This document shows, piece by piece, positions 12,042 to 23,769 of a stretch of DNA of 64,000 nucleotides (positions are counted from its first letter, which is position 1; every line of letters starts with the position of its first letter). Source of the DNA: Patiria pectinifera. Its lineage: Eukaryota; Echinodermata; Asteroidea; Valvatida; Asterinidae. The position numbers were made by a program, and so were the translations under genes. The notes beneath the pieces were generated by a model that was given only the letters and a program-made list of their open reading frames with translations, did no database searches and was not told the DNA's origin. The stretch is taken from assembly GCA_029964075.1 (NCBI GenBank), contig CM057148.1, forward strand, positions 24,049,916-24,113,915, in the 5' to 3' direction.

Positions 12042-12374
12042 GTGTCATGTTGTGACATCAAGGCAAGTGGTCTTACGAGTGCTGCCAGTAAAGAAAAACA
12101 CATCGGCCATGAGCTAGAGACTTGTGCTCTACTGGACGAAGGCAGTGACGTTTCACTGTGTGATGAAGAGCTAGCTAAGCAGCTTGGCGCCAAGGGTAAA
12201 AGGTTTAACTTCTCCCTGAATACAGTTGGAGGAACAAGCAAGTATCACGGCATGGAGATACACCTAACAGTGAAGTCCATCCAAAATGATGAGGAGCTGG
12301 ACTTACCGAGAGTGAGGACTGTTCAAACCTTGCCTATATATCTAGAAGCGTTTTCCCAAATTAGAAAGATGTGA
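12042..12374 (+). pseudogene. BEL/Pao aspartic protease fragment
   Basis: The protease active-site region CALLDEGSDVSLCDEELAKQ is visible. It matches the Leu-Asp-x-Gly-Ser pattern of BEL/Pao proteases. The frame closes shortly afterwards at 12,372. The reverse transcriptase that should follow is mostly deleted. Confidence 0.65.
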
Positions 12375-12699
12375 AGAAATCCTTACACCATTCATCCCAG
12401 CCAAGATCTAACTTGTCTGCAACAAGGGGCTTTGTTGGGAGGAAAAGGTTGAGGAGCGAGAATTGTTTAGATGGAAGCGCTGGTTGGATGACTTGCCAAT
12501 ATTGGAGGCTCTCACCATCGCCAGGTGTTTGAGGCCAAGCGAGCTAGACAATACAGCCAGCTGCTGCACCTACAGACAGTGGATGGATCAGGAAGGATTA
12601 ACTTTGTTCTTTCATCGTTGGGAAGGCAAGGCTGTGTTCCAAGAAGTCCATATCCATAGCGGGGTTGGAGCTAACAGCAGCTGATTTATCAGTTCAGCT

Positions 12700-13063
12700 C
12701 AACAAAATGGTTTAAGAAGAGCTGAGACTGCCCATCGCCGACATCGTATTCCGGACTGATTCAACTTCGGTTCTGCAATACATGCGAAACGAGAGTAGGC
12801 GCTCCTGCATTTTTGTGGCAAATCGGGTCGCAAGGATCCAAGATGCCACCGGAGAGTCAAAGTGGCGATATGGTAACTCTGAATCCAACCCGGCAGATGA
12901 AGGGTCCAGTGGCCTGAACGCTGAAGTGATGATCAAAGATGGCCGCTATTTAAAGGGGCCGCAGTTTCTGATGATGAAAGAAGATCATTGGCCAACACCC
13001 CCAGTTGTCCTGCATGGTACTGCACCGAGCACCGACATCTTGCTACTCAACGATGCTCATTAG
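12700..13063 (+). pseudogene. BEL/Pao RNase H-like fragment
   Basis: The pattern TDS...VLQYM.NES followed by FVANRVARIQDAT, a W-R-Y motif and NPADEGSSG is characteristic of the region between RT and integrase in BEL/Pao polyproteins. Frameshifts on both sides make it non-functional. Confidence 0.65.
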
Positions 13064-13084
13064 AGGGATCCTGGCATCAAGAGA

Positions 13085-14188
13085 GTGGTGTCGCAGATAG
13101 CCTTAGTGCGGGAGAAGCCGAAGGTTGATGAATTCCTGACCAAGTACTCGTCATTGAACCGACTGAAGAGAGGGGTTGCTTGGCTGTTGCGTTTTGCACA
13201 GTATCTTTACATCCGCTGCAAGGGGATAGCAGATGACAAAATCCTGAAGCAAGGAGGTCTTTCTGTGGAAGAATGCCAGAGTGCAGAAAGGGGAATACTA
13301 AGGTACGTGCAGCGTCAATCATTTCCAAAGGAGATAGAGGCGCTTCGCTCACCGAAGCAGGAACCTGCCACCTGCGGAAAGAAGTTCAGGGGGCAACAGT
13401 TCTCTCTACAAACTGAATCCTGTTTTGATGGATGACACCTTGCGAGTAGCCGGTCGCCTTAGAAATGCACCGATTGATCAGGGGCTGAAACACTCCAATA
13501 TTCTTCCCAGCAACCATAAGGTGACAGAGCTCATTTATATCATTCACCCTCACTTGCTAGTTAGGCACTCTGGTGTTGGATTGACATGGTTGTTGCTGAG
13601 GGATAGGCTCTGGAACGTCAGAGATGGCGCAACTGTCAAGTCTAACTACGAGTGCAGTAAGAGGAATACTCCTTTTAGACAACAGTTCATTGCTGACGTA
13701 CCTGCGGCTAGAGTAACACCAGATCATCCTCTGTTCACATCGGTCGGTGTTGACTACTTCGGTCCCATCTAGGTTTATCCATGCGGTCAGTCCACCTTGA
13801 AGTGGCTCACTCTGTAGATGCTGATGCCTTCATCAACACACTTCGACGATTTATCGCAAGAAGGGGCAAGCCACAGATCATCATGAGTGATAATGGCACA
13901 AATGTTTTCGAGGGAAGAGCGTGAGCTGCGGGAAAGCCTCAACGACCTGAATCAGCAGAGGGTCAGTGACTTTCTGCTGCAGCAGGGTATTAGGTGGCAA
14001 TTAAATCCTCCAAGCCATACCATATGGACGGTGTATGGGAGAGAATGATACGGTCTGTGCGAAAGATCGTGAGGTGTTTATTGAAAGAGCAAGTGGTGTC
14101 TGATGAAGTTTTGCTTACCTTGAGGCAATTCTCAATGCCAGACCGTTGGCCCCATCGAGTTTTGATCCAGGTGACGATGAGCCTCTGA
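13085..14188 (+). pseudogene. BEL/Pao integrase, broken
   Basis: A linker region (13,085-13,435) is followed by the integrase zinc-binding segment with HPHLLVRHSG and NYECSKRN, then the first core aspartate in [10 protein letters not shown] (ending 13,770). The second aspartate block (IIMSDNGTN near 13,880) and the downstream [12 protein letters not shown] block near 14,030 are in other frames. All three catalytic blocks are recognisable but are not in one open frame. Confidence 0.7.
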
Positions 14189-14569
14189 AACCGAACCATT
14201 TGTTGCTGTTGAGGGCTAATCCCAGCTTGCCCCGGGTCTGCTTCAGAAGGAAGATGCACACAGCCGTTGATGTTTTGGCGCCAGGCTCAGTATGTAGCAG
14301 ACCAATTTTGGAAGCGCTGGCCCGTATTACAACTTCGTCAGAAGTAGCCGCACGAATACAGAATCTTCAAGTTGCAGATCTGGTCCTGGTGGCGGACGAC
14401 AGGGTGTCTTGCGGTCATTGGCCTTTGGGGAAGAGTCAGCAGAAACCTACCCAGACCAAGACGGCAACGTCCGACATGTGAAGGTCAACCATGCAATGGA
14501 ACTAATAAAATGAGAGAGAACTTTAAGAAATACAGAAAAAAAAGTAAAAAATATAATTAATTAAGACAG

Positions 14570-15750
14570 AGAAACAACAGTAAGAAGTCCCCAGATCACG
14601 TGATGTTTCCCTTTACCGTCCCAACAATATGCCTACAAGATTATTTTGATTGATTTCATTTTGGTCAAATTTATATCATTTTAACATTTCATGTGCTTAC
14701 ATTTCACATCGGTCTTTGTGTTTATAAGAGCAATCACATGAATGATCAATTAGGCATTTACACATTGGCTAATTAATGAATCAATCAAAGTTCTATCGTG
14801 ATTTGTATCGGCCTGTATAATTTATTTAAATTGAAGGCATACAATGCACATTTACATTTAAACAAAAATGAAAAAGAATGCTCAATTCAGCCCGTGTCAT
14901 AATTAACAATCGATTTTCTGCGAATTAGATTGTATTCGTAATAATCGGCAGCGCATCCGTCAAACAAAAGTCAAACGTTAAGCACTTTCATTTATTTGAA
15001 GGATGCAAAATGAATCCGGATGCGAAATTATTGAGGGAAATTGAAATCAGGATTAACGTCGTTCTCAAAATCGGCGCCAAACTGAATTTCTGGTTTTACA
15101 AATTCAAATTCACATTTTCCAAGAAAATTTAACATCATTTATGGCTTTGAACAGTTTATAAGCAACAAACGACGTTGCTGGTTTCAATTCAAGGTGGCCG
15201 ACTCGTGATTAAGGCCCATAGACAATAGTGATGAATGTCCACCGTCCAAAATTCTTTGAAAATACACAAAACTCTCACAGGTGTTCAGGCCGCACAAAAA
15301 ATGATGATCAACATGTTTTATTTTATTTTCTTGACAATTTTTGGTGGGTAGACCGATGACTTTTCGAGAAATTCTCGCCCAAAGAAGACGAACCCTGAAA
15401 CGAGTGATGTTTCCTAACTGTGTGCAAGCATCCATCTTGAAAACGGATCCCTCCACTACATGGCTAAATAGCGTCCCTTTCAGTCCCGATTGCGTCCGAA
15501 ATACTCGGAATTGGAAGCCCCAAATCCGGACAAGAGGTGCATTGCCATATCGCTTCAATTTCCCGCTTCCATGGTTCTCAGAAGCCTCTAATATAAAAAG
15601 ATTTGAGGGTATAACCTTTATTCATGATCTCGGCGGACGGATTTTTGACCGGTATTATACTAAGTTCGGCCAGTGATCGGTCTTAATGAATACAAAAGGA
15701 GATTCAATTAGGTGGGAAACCATCAAAGAAAAACTAAAAGTTTCTTTCGA
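14570..15750. other. AT-rich intergenic DNA, no gene seen
   Basis: No supported gene. The 15,183-15,226 stretch (AATTCAAGGTGGCCGACTC and onward) recurs at 16,648-16,691 and in inverse near 63,634-63,678. It is therefore a dispersed repeat end. The open frames at 15,184-15,676 on both strands overlap this repeat and have no recognisable domain. Confidence 0.5.
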
Positions 15751-15754
15751 GAAA

Positions 15755-16356
15755 GGCGCGCTAAATAAAGCTTCTCGCACCGTCATCAAGACAAACGCAC
15801 CTGCTTTATATTTAAGATTTGTTCAATAGAGGGCGCGCCACATAAATAGTGGTCTCCACAAAGCAACAACACGGACGCTGCACTATTGAACAGAATGAAC
15901 ATACTCGTTTCCGATGAACTACTCAAGAAATAGGTAACGTATTCGATTGAAATTTCGAGCACTGATTTTCCACCATGTGTAACACAAGTGTATTGAATAT
16001 TACGAGAAACCGTTGACCTATACAAATAATATGATCGTAACAATGTAGTGTTTTACAGGCGAAAAATCCACGTTGACTCTCATTCGGACTGTACTGGTCG
16101 TGCTTAAAACACTGTATCGTTATGGTCATAATAGCTTCACTTTTGGTCGGTTTCTTACGAAATTAAATCTGGTAAATTGTAACATAACTACAAATCAGTG
16201 GTCAAAAAATCAATTTTTCACATCTTGTATTTCTTGAGTTGTTGGCTTACAAAACGAGTTTGGTGCACGGTGGAGATCGAGATCACTATTTATGTGGCGC
16301 GCCCTCTATTGAAAGAAAAGTAAAATAGGCAATGGAGCGAGATCGAGACCACTAGG
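15755..16356. mobile_element. MITE with nested inverted ends, copy 2
   Basis: Same family and orientation as 9,742-10,334. The inner inverted ends are clear: GTTCAATAGAGGGCGCGCC at 15,821, and its reverse complement with one change ending near 16,313. An outer GAGATCGAGACCACTAG sits at 16,339-16,355. The inverted arm at the far right of the window ends inside this element. Confidence 0.75.
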
Positions 16357-16379
16357 CCGGGTGTACTCAATCAAATAAA

Positions 16380-18673
16380 TAATTTACGAGTTGGTCATTT
16401 TTGTCGAGTTCTCTGAATGCATTTTATTAAATCGATAACTGTTGAATGGGATGGCACCAGATTATTTATGCAGGCACAATTCAGCCTTATTATACAATTC
16501 AGCCTTGCTTTTTTTTATACGGCGTTAAACATTATTGAACGTTTAATTAAAAAAAATTAATATTATTCATTGAAGCAGATTGGAATTTATTATAAATAAA
16601 CCTTTTTTTCTTTTTGCAAGTTCCTAAATTGACCATTTTATCTCACTTTCAATTCAAGGTGGCTGACTCCCGAGTAAGGCCCGTAGACAATCTTGTGATT
16701 GCGATTCGGTCAAAAGGTTATTTTTTTTAAAAAGTTATAAAACGGCAACATATTATTTTTCAAAAACTTTTGAGAATGTAGATAATACTGTAATAGGTAT
16801 ATAATTACCAATATTATGTTTGTCGCCATTCTTATATATATATGTGGCCTTTCCTATATTAAGACCTATATTAAGAAAAATACCTCTAACGAGAGATTAA
16901 TTGAAGAAAAGTGGCTTTTAAATTTTGAAATTTTAAAGTTTTAAATTGCGGTCTTTTTTCTAACTTATCCACTAGCTTTATCTTAAACATGTTTTATTCA
17001 GTAGCACCTGCTTTAGTATGCACAAAAAAGTGATCCATATGGTTATATTGTGGCTGCAACTTTGAGTCTGAATATTGTGGGAAACAGTACTGTTTTTTAT
17101 GTATTCTCAAATTGTATCTAAGACACTTTATTAAATTCTGACGAACAAATTCATTACACGAGCCAGTTTGTAATTCTTTTGCTCAGGTTTCACAAATGCT
17201 TGCTTGTTGGCGAATTTGAGTTCCCAAATTGACGCAACGTGAAGCTCCGGCGAATTTGAATGACCCAATATGACATTTTTATATGAATGCCAAATTTTTG
17301 AAATTGAATAGGCTGAAAAGTGCAATCGCAATTCGCATGCTTTTAAATTTAAATCGATCTTTTTAGTTAATTGAATGCTGATCTAAATGTGCATCTGAAT
17401 TCGTGCGAAAACGGTCGATTCGTCATCAATTTGGCTGCTAAATCTGTTACACTGACGACCAAGAAACCTAATTTATAACGATTGTAAATCTATTATGACT
17501 ATGTTACAATATTGTAAACTATTACAACGATTAAATAACTATATTGCAATAATGGTCGTAGTCAAAATATGAAGCAGCAAGGGTGAATAATAACTAACCT
17601 CTTGAAGTTGCACAGCAACTTATACTTTAAAAATTTCGTGAACATCAAGTAATTTTACATATGAAACAAGAAAATGAAGTATTCTATATTCTAAAATTGA
17701 CCAGAATTAAAAATTTCCGAGAATTATAAAGCTCACAATTCAATTGATTTACCCTTTTTACGGACAACAAGCGTTTTTGGAGTGCATTTAATTATTGACA
17801 AATATAAAAACTGAGTCCTCATTCAATACAAATGTGAAAATGTGAATCACTGCTAGATAACTAAAGAATAGACGCCAATTACAGATCGTATAATTTAATT
17901 GATACAACCTGTTTAAAGGCAAAACATTGATTACTTTTGAAGTGCAATAAATCTTTGTAAATGTTTAAAAGGTGACAACTGAGTACTTCTACAAGGGGAA
18001 TGTTTAAGATTTATTAAGTTCAAGATGAATTAATACATACAATTATCAGCAATTTTCCAAACTCACATGTTCGTGTAATAAGCAGGAGGTTTAAACCACA
18101 ATCACCATTAAAATGTCTCAAATTTCATATAGCTTCATCAAAGTACGCATTGCTCTAACTTTGCATTCTTTTGTTGTATCTCAAAGGATTGGTAATGATG
18201 CAACGAATTGTGGATGACTCTTCACAATGTGAAGCATTAACTTCACCCTGTGAAGAGCGTGACAACCTTGCTTGCCAACCAATCATGTAGCACTATTTTG
18301 ACTCCCCCCTGAGAGACGTCACACAGAAATTGGCCAATGAGAGCGCTAGGAAATCTGACAGCTTGGCGGGTAATGGGTACAAGGTATTAAGTCATTGTTA
18401 TGTCTTAAGCCCGGTTCATACTTCATGCGAATGCGAAGAGATTTGGAGGTCATGAAACGTTCGCTGCGAAAATATCCCGAGTTGAAATGTGTTCAACTTT
18501 TGCAAATTTGCAGCGCGAATGCTACTTCCCATGACGTCACAAATTTACGTTCGCTTTCGCTCCGAGAATGAACCGGGCTTTACATTAAAGCACGAACCAG
18601 CGAAGATTAGCCTTTTATATGATTGTGTATACGACACTTGAATGTGAAGTATATAGAAAAGTACCACATACGT
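16380..18673. other. Non-coding 3' flank of gene B
   Basis: AT-rich DNA with short satellite-like pieces (AATTTAATTGATACA units). From about 17,270 on, parts are homologous to the 3' flank of gene A (25,920-30,060). Examples are the GAGCGCT block at 18,335-18,350 against 30,016-30,030, and the GCATGC-bearing block at 17,330 against 26,000. This shows that the A/B duplication extends past the last exon. No gene seen. The frame at 17,131-17,331 also exists in the right arm but shows no domain. Confidence 0.55.
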
Positions 18674-18789
18674 CTACACGTCGCGACGAGTTTTCGTGCA
18701 AATGAACGGATGTCTGCCGTTCTCCCTTTCCTCTCCACTTCTGTCAAAACTTCGGTGGTATTCTTGTCCAGTGTTGGCGACGAACAATC
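18674..18789 (-). CDS. Gene B exon 5: CTLD C-half and stop
   Basis: Preceded by an AG acceptor in ATTAAG. Encodes 38 residues including [13 protein letters not shown] and EEWENGRHPFICT, ending TRRDV and TAG. The W-x-N-G then PFIC pattern matches the end of C-type lectin domains, where the last Cys pairs with the helix Cys that exon 1 encodes. Confidence 0.8.
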
Positions 18790-21700
18790 CTTAATAAGAA
18801 TGAAAATAGAACCTTATTTGTCAGAAGTTCACAATTAAAAGTTATCAATATTTTTTTTTTCCGTCTCGGGCTAAACAGCTTTTAAAAAGGAAAATTTACC
18901 TGCGTGTTCATGGCTACTGTACAAACCAATTGTTGCTTCCTTTCCTAAAAAAAAAAATACATCCAAAAATAGAAGTGTTAGGAATATGTCACAATTCGAA
19001 GTCATTTTAACACTTTGACATTTTTTTTACTCATTACTTGATCCACACCAGATTGCATTTCCCATGTAAGGTACTCCTTTTGATTCTCATTAGTTTGGTC
19101 GTGTTGTGTTTTATTTGTTTATTTTTTTTCCGGATATACCTTTGCGGATAGATACAGAAGCATTCCTTGAGCCAGAGTTTGCCGTGCAGGTGATGATGTC
19201 GCCCTCAGCAATGGGTCCGTGTCCCTGATCGATGACCAGGGCAGACTGCACCACGCACGGTGAGAAACTGGTCGGGGTAATCTCACAGCCTTCCTCGGTG
19301 GAGTTTCGGCCCAGGTCCTGCCACTGCGATCGCTCTTGGTGGTACACGCTCCAGTAAATAGTGGGTCCAGTAGAGGCGCTTGCCGTGCAAACATAGCGAA
19401 GACTTCCGCTGTTTCCGTAGGTGCTGTCGATGTAGAGGCTGCGGATTTTTAGGCCCCAGTCTGTAGTGACGTATGTGAAAGAATAATACAGATAGAATAA
19501 TGACAAGACTAGGCGATGTATTAGGTGACGTTATGTAGGTCATGTTCCACGCTTCATGTACAGTACACTCAAATAACCATGGGAGTTAAAGGTCAAAGGT
19601 TATGTGAATATGCTGCGTCCCATTACATCCCCTTTTGAGAACAAAATCTATGAATGAAAGTGAGGGATAAATCTAGATTTTGTAGCAAAATTTGAAAGAC
19701 AATGAATTGTCCTCTATGTCTAAGGAATGGACTAATCGCCTTATTGTCACCTAATTTGCTGAGCCAAGTGGGACACTTTTCTACTTTGTTGTTTATCATC
19801 AACAACTTTTTTTTAAACTCTTTTTAGGAACTGCAGGAGTGCTGCTCCGAGTCCTTTCAGAGACGCGTCAACCTGTAGCACTGTGGGTTGTCGAGGGTCA
19901 AAGTGGGTGATCGTACGTTCTGTACCGATTAGCGACTTGACATTTTCGACTGCTTTCTGGTTCGATTCTGTCCTCTGCCACTCACTTTCGTTGCGAAGCA
20001 GTGCGCGGAGTGTGTCTGTATGATTAGCGAGTCTGGGGAGAATCGGCGCGGGGTATTGCATCAGACCCAGAAACTGCTGAAGTTCGTTGACATTCTGCGG
20101 TGCAGGAAGTGCATGTATGTCTTGCACCTTCTCCGGGTCGGGGTGCACACCAGAGGCATCGTAGAGGCATCCGAAGAACTTCATGCAAGGGGTTCTTACC
20201 TCACACTTGCTGAGATTGAAGATCAGGCCGTACTTGCGAGCGACTTGCATGAGGTTGTGCAAGTGTTTGTCATGTTCTTCGACTGTTGTACCGAAGACTG
20301 CAATATCATCTACAATCCCGAAAGTTCCAGGGCGTTGCTCCAGGTTCATGCCCATTTTCTCCTGGAGGATATTCTGGGAGACTTTCAGCCCGAAGGGTAG
20401 AAGACGGAAACGATACCGTCCGAATGGCGAATTGAAGGTTGTCAAGACACTGGACTCCTCATCCAGCACGATGCTCCAGTACCCACGTCGTGCATCCAGC
20501 TTGCTGAACACTTTAGCGCTACTGAACTGATGCGTGATTTCTTCCAGTGTTGACGTGTTGTGTTATATGTCCGCTTGGAGGCTTTGTTCGGTGCCTGTGG
20601 GTCTAGGCACACTCAAAGACTGCAAATGGGCTTTCTGCTGAATGCCAGTGACGAAACCCAGTCTGTGGGCTTCGTGACCTTGGTAATGACATTCAGGCCT
20701 TTCAATCTGTCCAGTTCAGTCTTAAGCTCCTCCTTGATCTGGATTGGGTACTTTCCTGGAAGATGTACGGCCGGACATGCATCCTCTCGTAGCGTGATAT
20801 GGTATTCACCGGGGAATTTACCAATCCCAGTGAAGCGATCAGGATACATGGTTTGGAGGTCATCCTTCGTTGGTATTGGCTGGATGGGCTCGCGTCGTGT
20901 CTGCGATGTGCGACGAACACCCACGGAACTGTCACTGCGTCGCGGTGTTTCGCGTATCGAACAGTTGAGAGTGATGAGGTGGAGAGCTCGTTAGGTCTGA
21001 AGTTCGAGGATTGCCAGACCCGTAGTATCGACGACGATGAAATCTGCGGCAAGCCAGTCTGTCTCACCGTAGCTGCATGGCATCTTGACGCATCCATATT
21101 GTTGAATTCGGACCCCATTGTAGGCTGAGAGAAGCGTACTTTACGGTGTAGTGGAGCCCGGCCGAGGATACCCATATGCGTCCAGTGATCGTGGAAACAT
21201 GTGTCGAAATTAGCGAAGGGGGAGTATGTTCCCCTGTGCACCTGTGTCGACCTTGACATTAAGCGTGTGTGATTTAGGACGATGTTTGAGTTTGATGCGA
21301 AGTATTGCGAAAAGGTCATCGCGAGTATCAGATGAACGCCCAACGGCATCCTGATTGTGCTGGGCTGTGATGGTGTGGAAAGCGATGTTCTCAAACTGGT
21401 GCTGCATATCAGTCACTTCATACTCAACCACGTTTACCTCGTTGGATTTACGAGGTTTGTAACGCGATGAAGACAGACGACCGCATTTAGGTGAGTATGA
21501 TCCCCCGGTACGCGAACGTGATTTGCGAGTGCTTCGAGGTTTAGTCTTAGTGCCTGCTGTACTGAGACACATGTGTTGCCAGTGTCCCTCTTTACCGCAA
21601 CCATTGCATTCTGTGCCATATGCAGGGCACTTATCGCGAGGTCGATATGGGTGTCTTCCAACACAGTTTTTTCATTGTCTCTGCGTCTTGACGACGTCCA

Positions 21701-23668
21701 CTTGGGCCTTTCCAATATGACTAAGCTGTGCCATATGTATGACACTGCCTTCATGTGCTCGTTAAATGTCCAAGGCGTCTTTGAGTTGCAGTTTGTCATC
21801 CTCTCGTAGCACCCGTTATCCACGGAGCCAAATTTCCTGTATAACGTCTGATATGTCTTGACATGCAGATATAGGCAAACCGCGCGCCAGCCAATCGGAG
21901 TCGACTTTTCATTCCCAAATCAAGACTAAATGGTTGATTGGTCATTTCGAAGGCAGTGTTTTGTAATACAACAGCCGGGCGCATTATCGCGTAACATGAT
22001 ACAGAGCGCGTTTTTTTTATCCATTGTCTATGACGCGCAACGGGTGAATGACAGAAGACCTGATATAGAAAGCGCCCGCCGATTGGCCAAAATCTAGGAG
22101 GTCAAGAGGCGGGGTCTTGCCTTATTAATCAGCGAATCTGCTCACGCATAATAGACCATGGCTTTCACCATGGTCTATTACATAGACTAGGAAGGACCAT
22201 GACACAAGATATTCCAAAGAAAACGCAATATGAATGTGGGCAAATATTTCGCAAGGGCTCTGTGAAACAGAGGTTGAGTCAAGAGTTTACGTGTACTATC
22301 TAAGAATTATTCACTTTATAAATATTACGGACAGTGATGATCTTCAGTTTTAGGTGCCGGTATATTGAAAGCGAAACTCACCAAGTGACCCGCAGGCGTA
22401 GAGGTTGGCTATCTGTTCCTCGGTGAGGAGATGATCAAATACCATCAGATTGCTGTAGGCTGCCGAACCTCCGAAATTCAGAGATGAGGGCGGTGGCATT
22501 CCAACGCAGGGATTCATGCTCCCTAAAACCAGCCTGGTACATCCATCTCTAGGCGAGTCTTCTCCTTCATTTAGATTGTAACTGCCAAGCTCCTTGCCGT
22601 CCAGGTACAGGACAAGTTGGGCATTTGTTGGTGAAAGAACCATGGTAGCGGCCATGTGGAACCATTTATCCATCGGGATCTTGCCCAGCGTCTCGTACCT
22701 CTGAAAGTATGACCACGATTCACTCCGAGCTGCGAAGACGAAAGCGTTGAGCGAGTTCCTGTACAGAAAGGCGACGCCCCGTGCTCCTCTTGATCTAGCT
22801 CCCGCTGAAACAAAATAACTATCACGGGTAAAACCTGCCGAAGAGTTGATTTTGAGCCACAGTGACCAGGTCACGCTATCTGAGGCACACACGTCAGGAT
22901 CAGAGACGCAAGTCCCGGCAAAATCGCCCAGGTCGATGTAGGCACCCTTTCCGGCGTAAATCGAGCAATTTTGCTCAACCACGTCGGGAGAGGGAACCAT
23001 TTTGGAGACACCTGTGCCAATCTCGCTCCTAGAGATCGGAACTGGCGAGTCATAAGCATCGCATGATGTGAAGTGACTACCAGTCTCACGAGTCGCACTC
23101 AGTGTATTGTAGTAGGTCATGTTGTAACTCTCTGAAAAGAAAACAAACAAAAATCAATCGATTGGAACTTTGGTCTAATCATTAGAGTCACAACCAATGC
23201 CTCAATCCTGGACACACTTCATCTTTACTCCTTAAGCCAGGAGTTGATGTTCAGAATATAATACAACTGGCGATAACGAACATTCTCCTTCTTTCGTTGT
23301 TTTTTTTTTTCTGGATATAACTTACCAAATGGTACGTCCGCTTTCTTGCCCAACCAGACATACTCAGGGGCAGCCTCAGACGTATTTATTTCACTTAAGA
23401 TGATGTCCAAGTAGTAAATAAGGAATATCGTCTCCTCTTGGGAGTTGGCCGTAAGTAAACCACCTGCCACGTCCCTCGCGGCATAGCGTTGGCAGTACGC
23501 CTCAGCTTCGTCATACGAAAGAGGAACAGGAAAGTAGCGATAGCAATGATGCGGATGCTCCATCCATTGAAACGGGCACGGGGAACATGCGGCTTGGCAT
23601 ACGCCGATCATTGTAGAAAAAGCCACAGTGATGGCGGTATAAAGTTTGATGAGAAACATGCCTTCCAT
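18674..23668 (-). CDS. Gene B: split-CTLD/LamG/Ig secreted lectin-like protein
   Basis: Five coding exons on the minus strand: 23,668-23,326, 23,131-22,382, 19,460-19,140, 18,944-18,900 and 18,789-18,674, giving 524 residues. All sites are GT-AG and all introns phase 1. Order: signal peptide ending near CQA, N-half of a C-type lectin domain, LamG-like domain, Ig-like domain, a 15-residue exon, and a C-terminal exon with EEWENG..PFIC. The Met chosen (MEGMF) aligns with the start of gene A. An upstream in-frame Met lies 17 codons earlier, before the signal peptide. Intron 2 (3 kb) holds a gypsy fragment. Expected to be secreted. A recognition or immune role is inference from the domains only. 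Confidence 0.85.
18900..18944 (-). CDS. Gene B exon 4 (45 bp)
   Basis: A 45-base exon between TTTTAG and GTAAAT, phase 1 on both sides, encoding [15 protein letters not shown]. Exactly conserved in length in all four gene copies, with only one- or two-residue differences. Confidence 0.8.
19140..19460 (-). CDS. Gene B exon 3: Ig-like domain
   Basis: A 321-base exon, phase 1 on both sides. Ig-type core: Cys in LRYVCTAS, Trp in TIYWSVYHQ twelve residues later, second core Cys in ITCTANSGS. An extra Cys pair lies in [12 protein letters not shown]. Nearly identical to the Ig exon of gene A, although the LamG and CTLD exons of A and B differ much more. Confidence 0.85.
19813..21823 (-). mobile_element. 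Ty3/gypsy fragment in gene B intron 2
   Basis: Minus strand, Gag C-end to start of RNase H. Visible: protease DTGAQGN (near 21,220), RT fingers and palm (20,924-20,613 and 20,511-19,813) with the active-site VDDIAVFG block, the FLGLMQY connection, and the first RNase H Asp in LQVDASLKGLGAALL. It stops at an A-rich run (T-run 19,807-19,815 on this strand). No integrase and no LTR are present. Several frameshifts. It sits in the same orientation as gene B. Confidence 0.85.
22151..22181. repeat. Short perfect inverted repeat
   Basis: TAATAGACCATGG and CCATGGTCTATTA are separated by six bases, giving a 13-bp stem hairpin. It lies in gene B intron 2, just upstream of the gypsy fragment, and is kept in the other arm near 58,143-58,173. 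Confidence 0.75.
22382..23131 (-). CDS. Gene B exon 2: LamG-like jellyroll domain
   Basis: A 750-base exon, phase 1 on both sides, after TCTTTTCAG and before GTGAGT. After a short lead (ESYNMTYYN) it shows the LamG-like/concanavalin fold pattern: [53 protein letters not shown], and [22 protein letters not shown]. Six to seven differences separate it from the right-arm copy, mostly around YNLNEGEDS. Confidence 0.88.
23326..23668 (-). CDS. Gene B exon 1: signal peptide and CTLD N-half
   Basis: The hydrophobic leader ends at VCQA. Then CPFQWMEHPHHCYRYF gives the extra N-terminal Cys pair of long-form C-type lectin domains. [13 protein letters not shown] is the helix with the first core Cys, and YVWLGKKAD is the WIG-like strand. 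The exon ends at VPF-G, phase 1. The loop region with the second Cys pair and the C-terminal FIC are not here. The 194-bp intron after it has no room for them. Confidence 0.88.
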
Positions 23669-23769
23669 TTTCAACTTGAAAGGTTTTGAGCTTTGTAAGT
23701 TTAAGCTTGAAATAATCAAGTATTATACCAGTACACAAATGTGAAGCTTTCGGAGCACACAATCCAGCG

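Larger units (their letters stand above)
10430..14516 (+). mobile_element. BEL/Pao LTR retrotransposon, degenerate
   Basis: The pieces come in BEL/Pao order: Gag coiled coil (10,624-11,664), Gag zinc knuckles (about 11,700-11,900), aspartic protease (12,042-12,374), a fragment of the RT connection region (about 12,450-12,560), RNase H-like region (about 12,700-13,060), integrase zinc-binding domain and core (13,425-14,160). Multiple frameshifts and stops break every part. The polymerase palm region is absent between protease and connection. No LTR pair was found. The flanking repeats at 9,742-10,334 and 15,755-16,356 have inverted ends and are MITEs. Confidence 0.85.

Noticed and set aside
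9742-16356. LTRs of the BEL/Pao element
   Set aside because: The two flanking repeats have inverted ends and an internal inverted pair, and lie far from the element's coding edges. They are MITE copies.
17131-17331. 66-residue frame conserved in both arms (also 62,976-63,179)
   Set aside because: Conservation is expected from the copied arm. There is no domain, and the homologous stretch near gene A (26,000) is not open in the same way.
19119-19394. Second open frame antiparallel or offset to the Ig exon, recurring in all copies
   Set aside because: Shadow of the conserved exon in another frame. The Ig frame has matching splice sites and domain residues.
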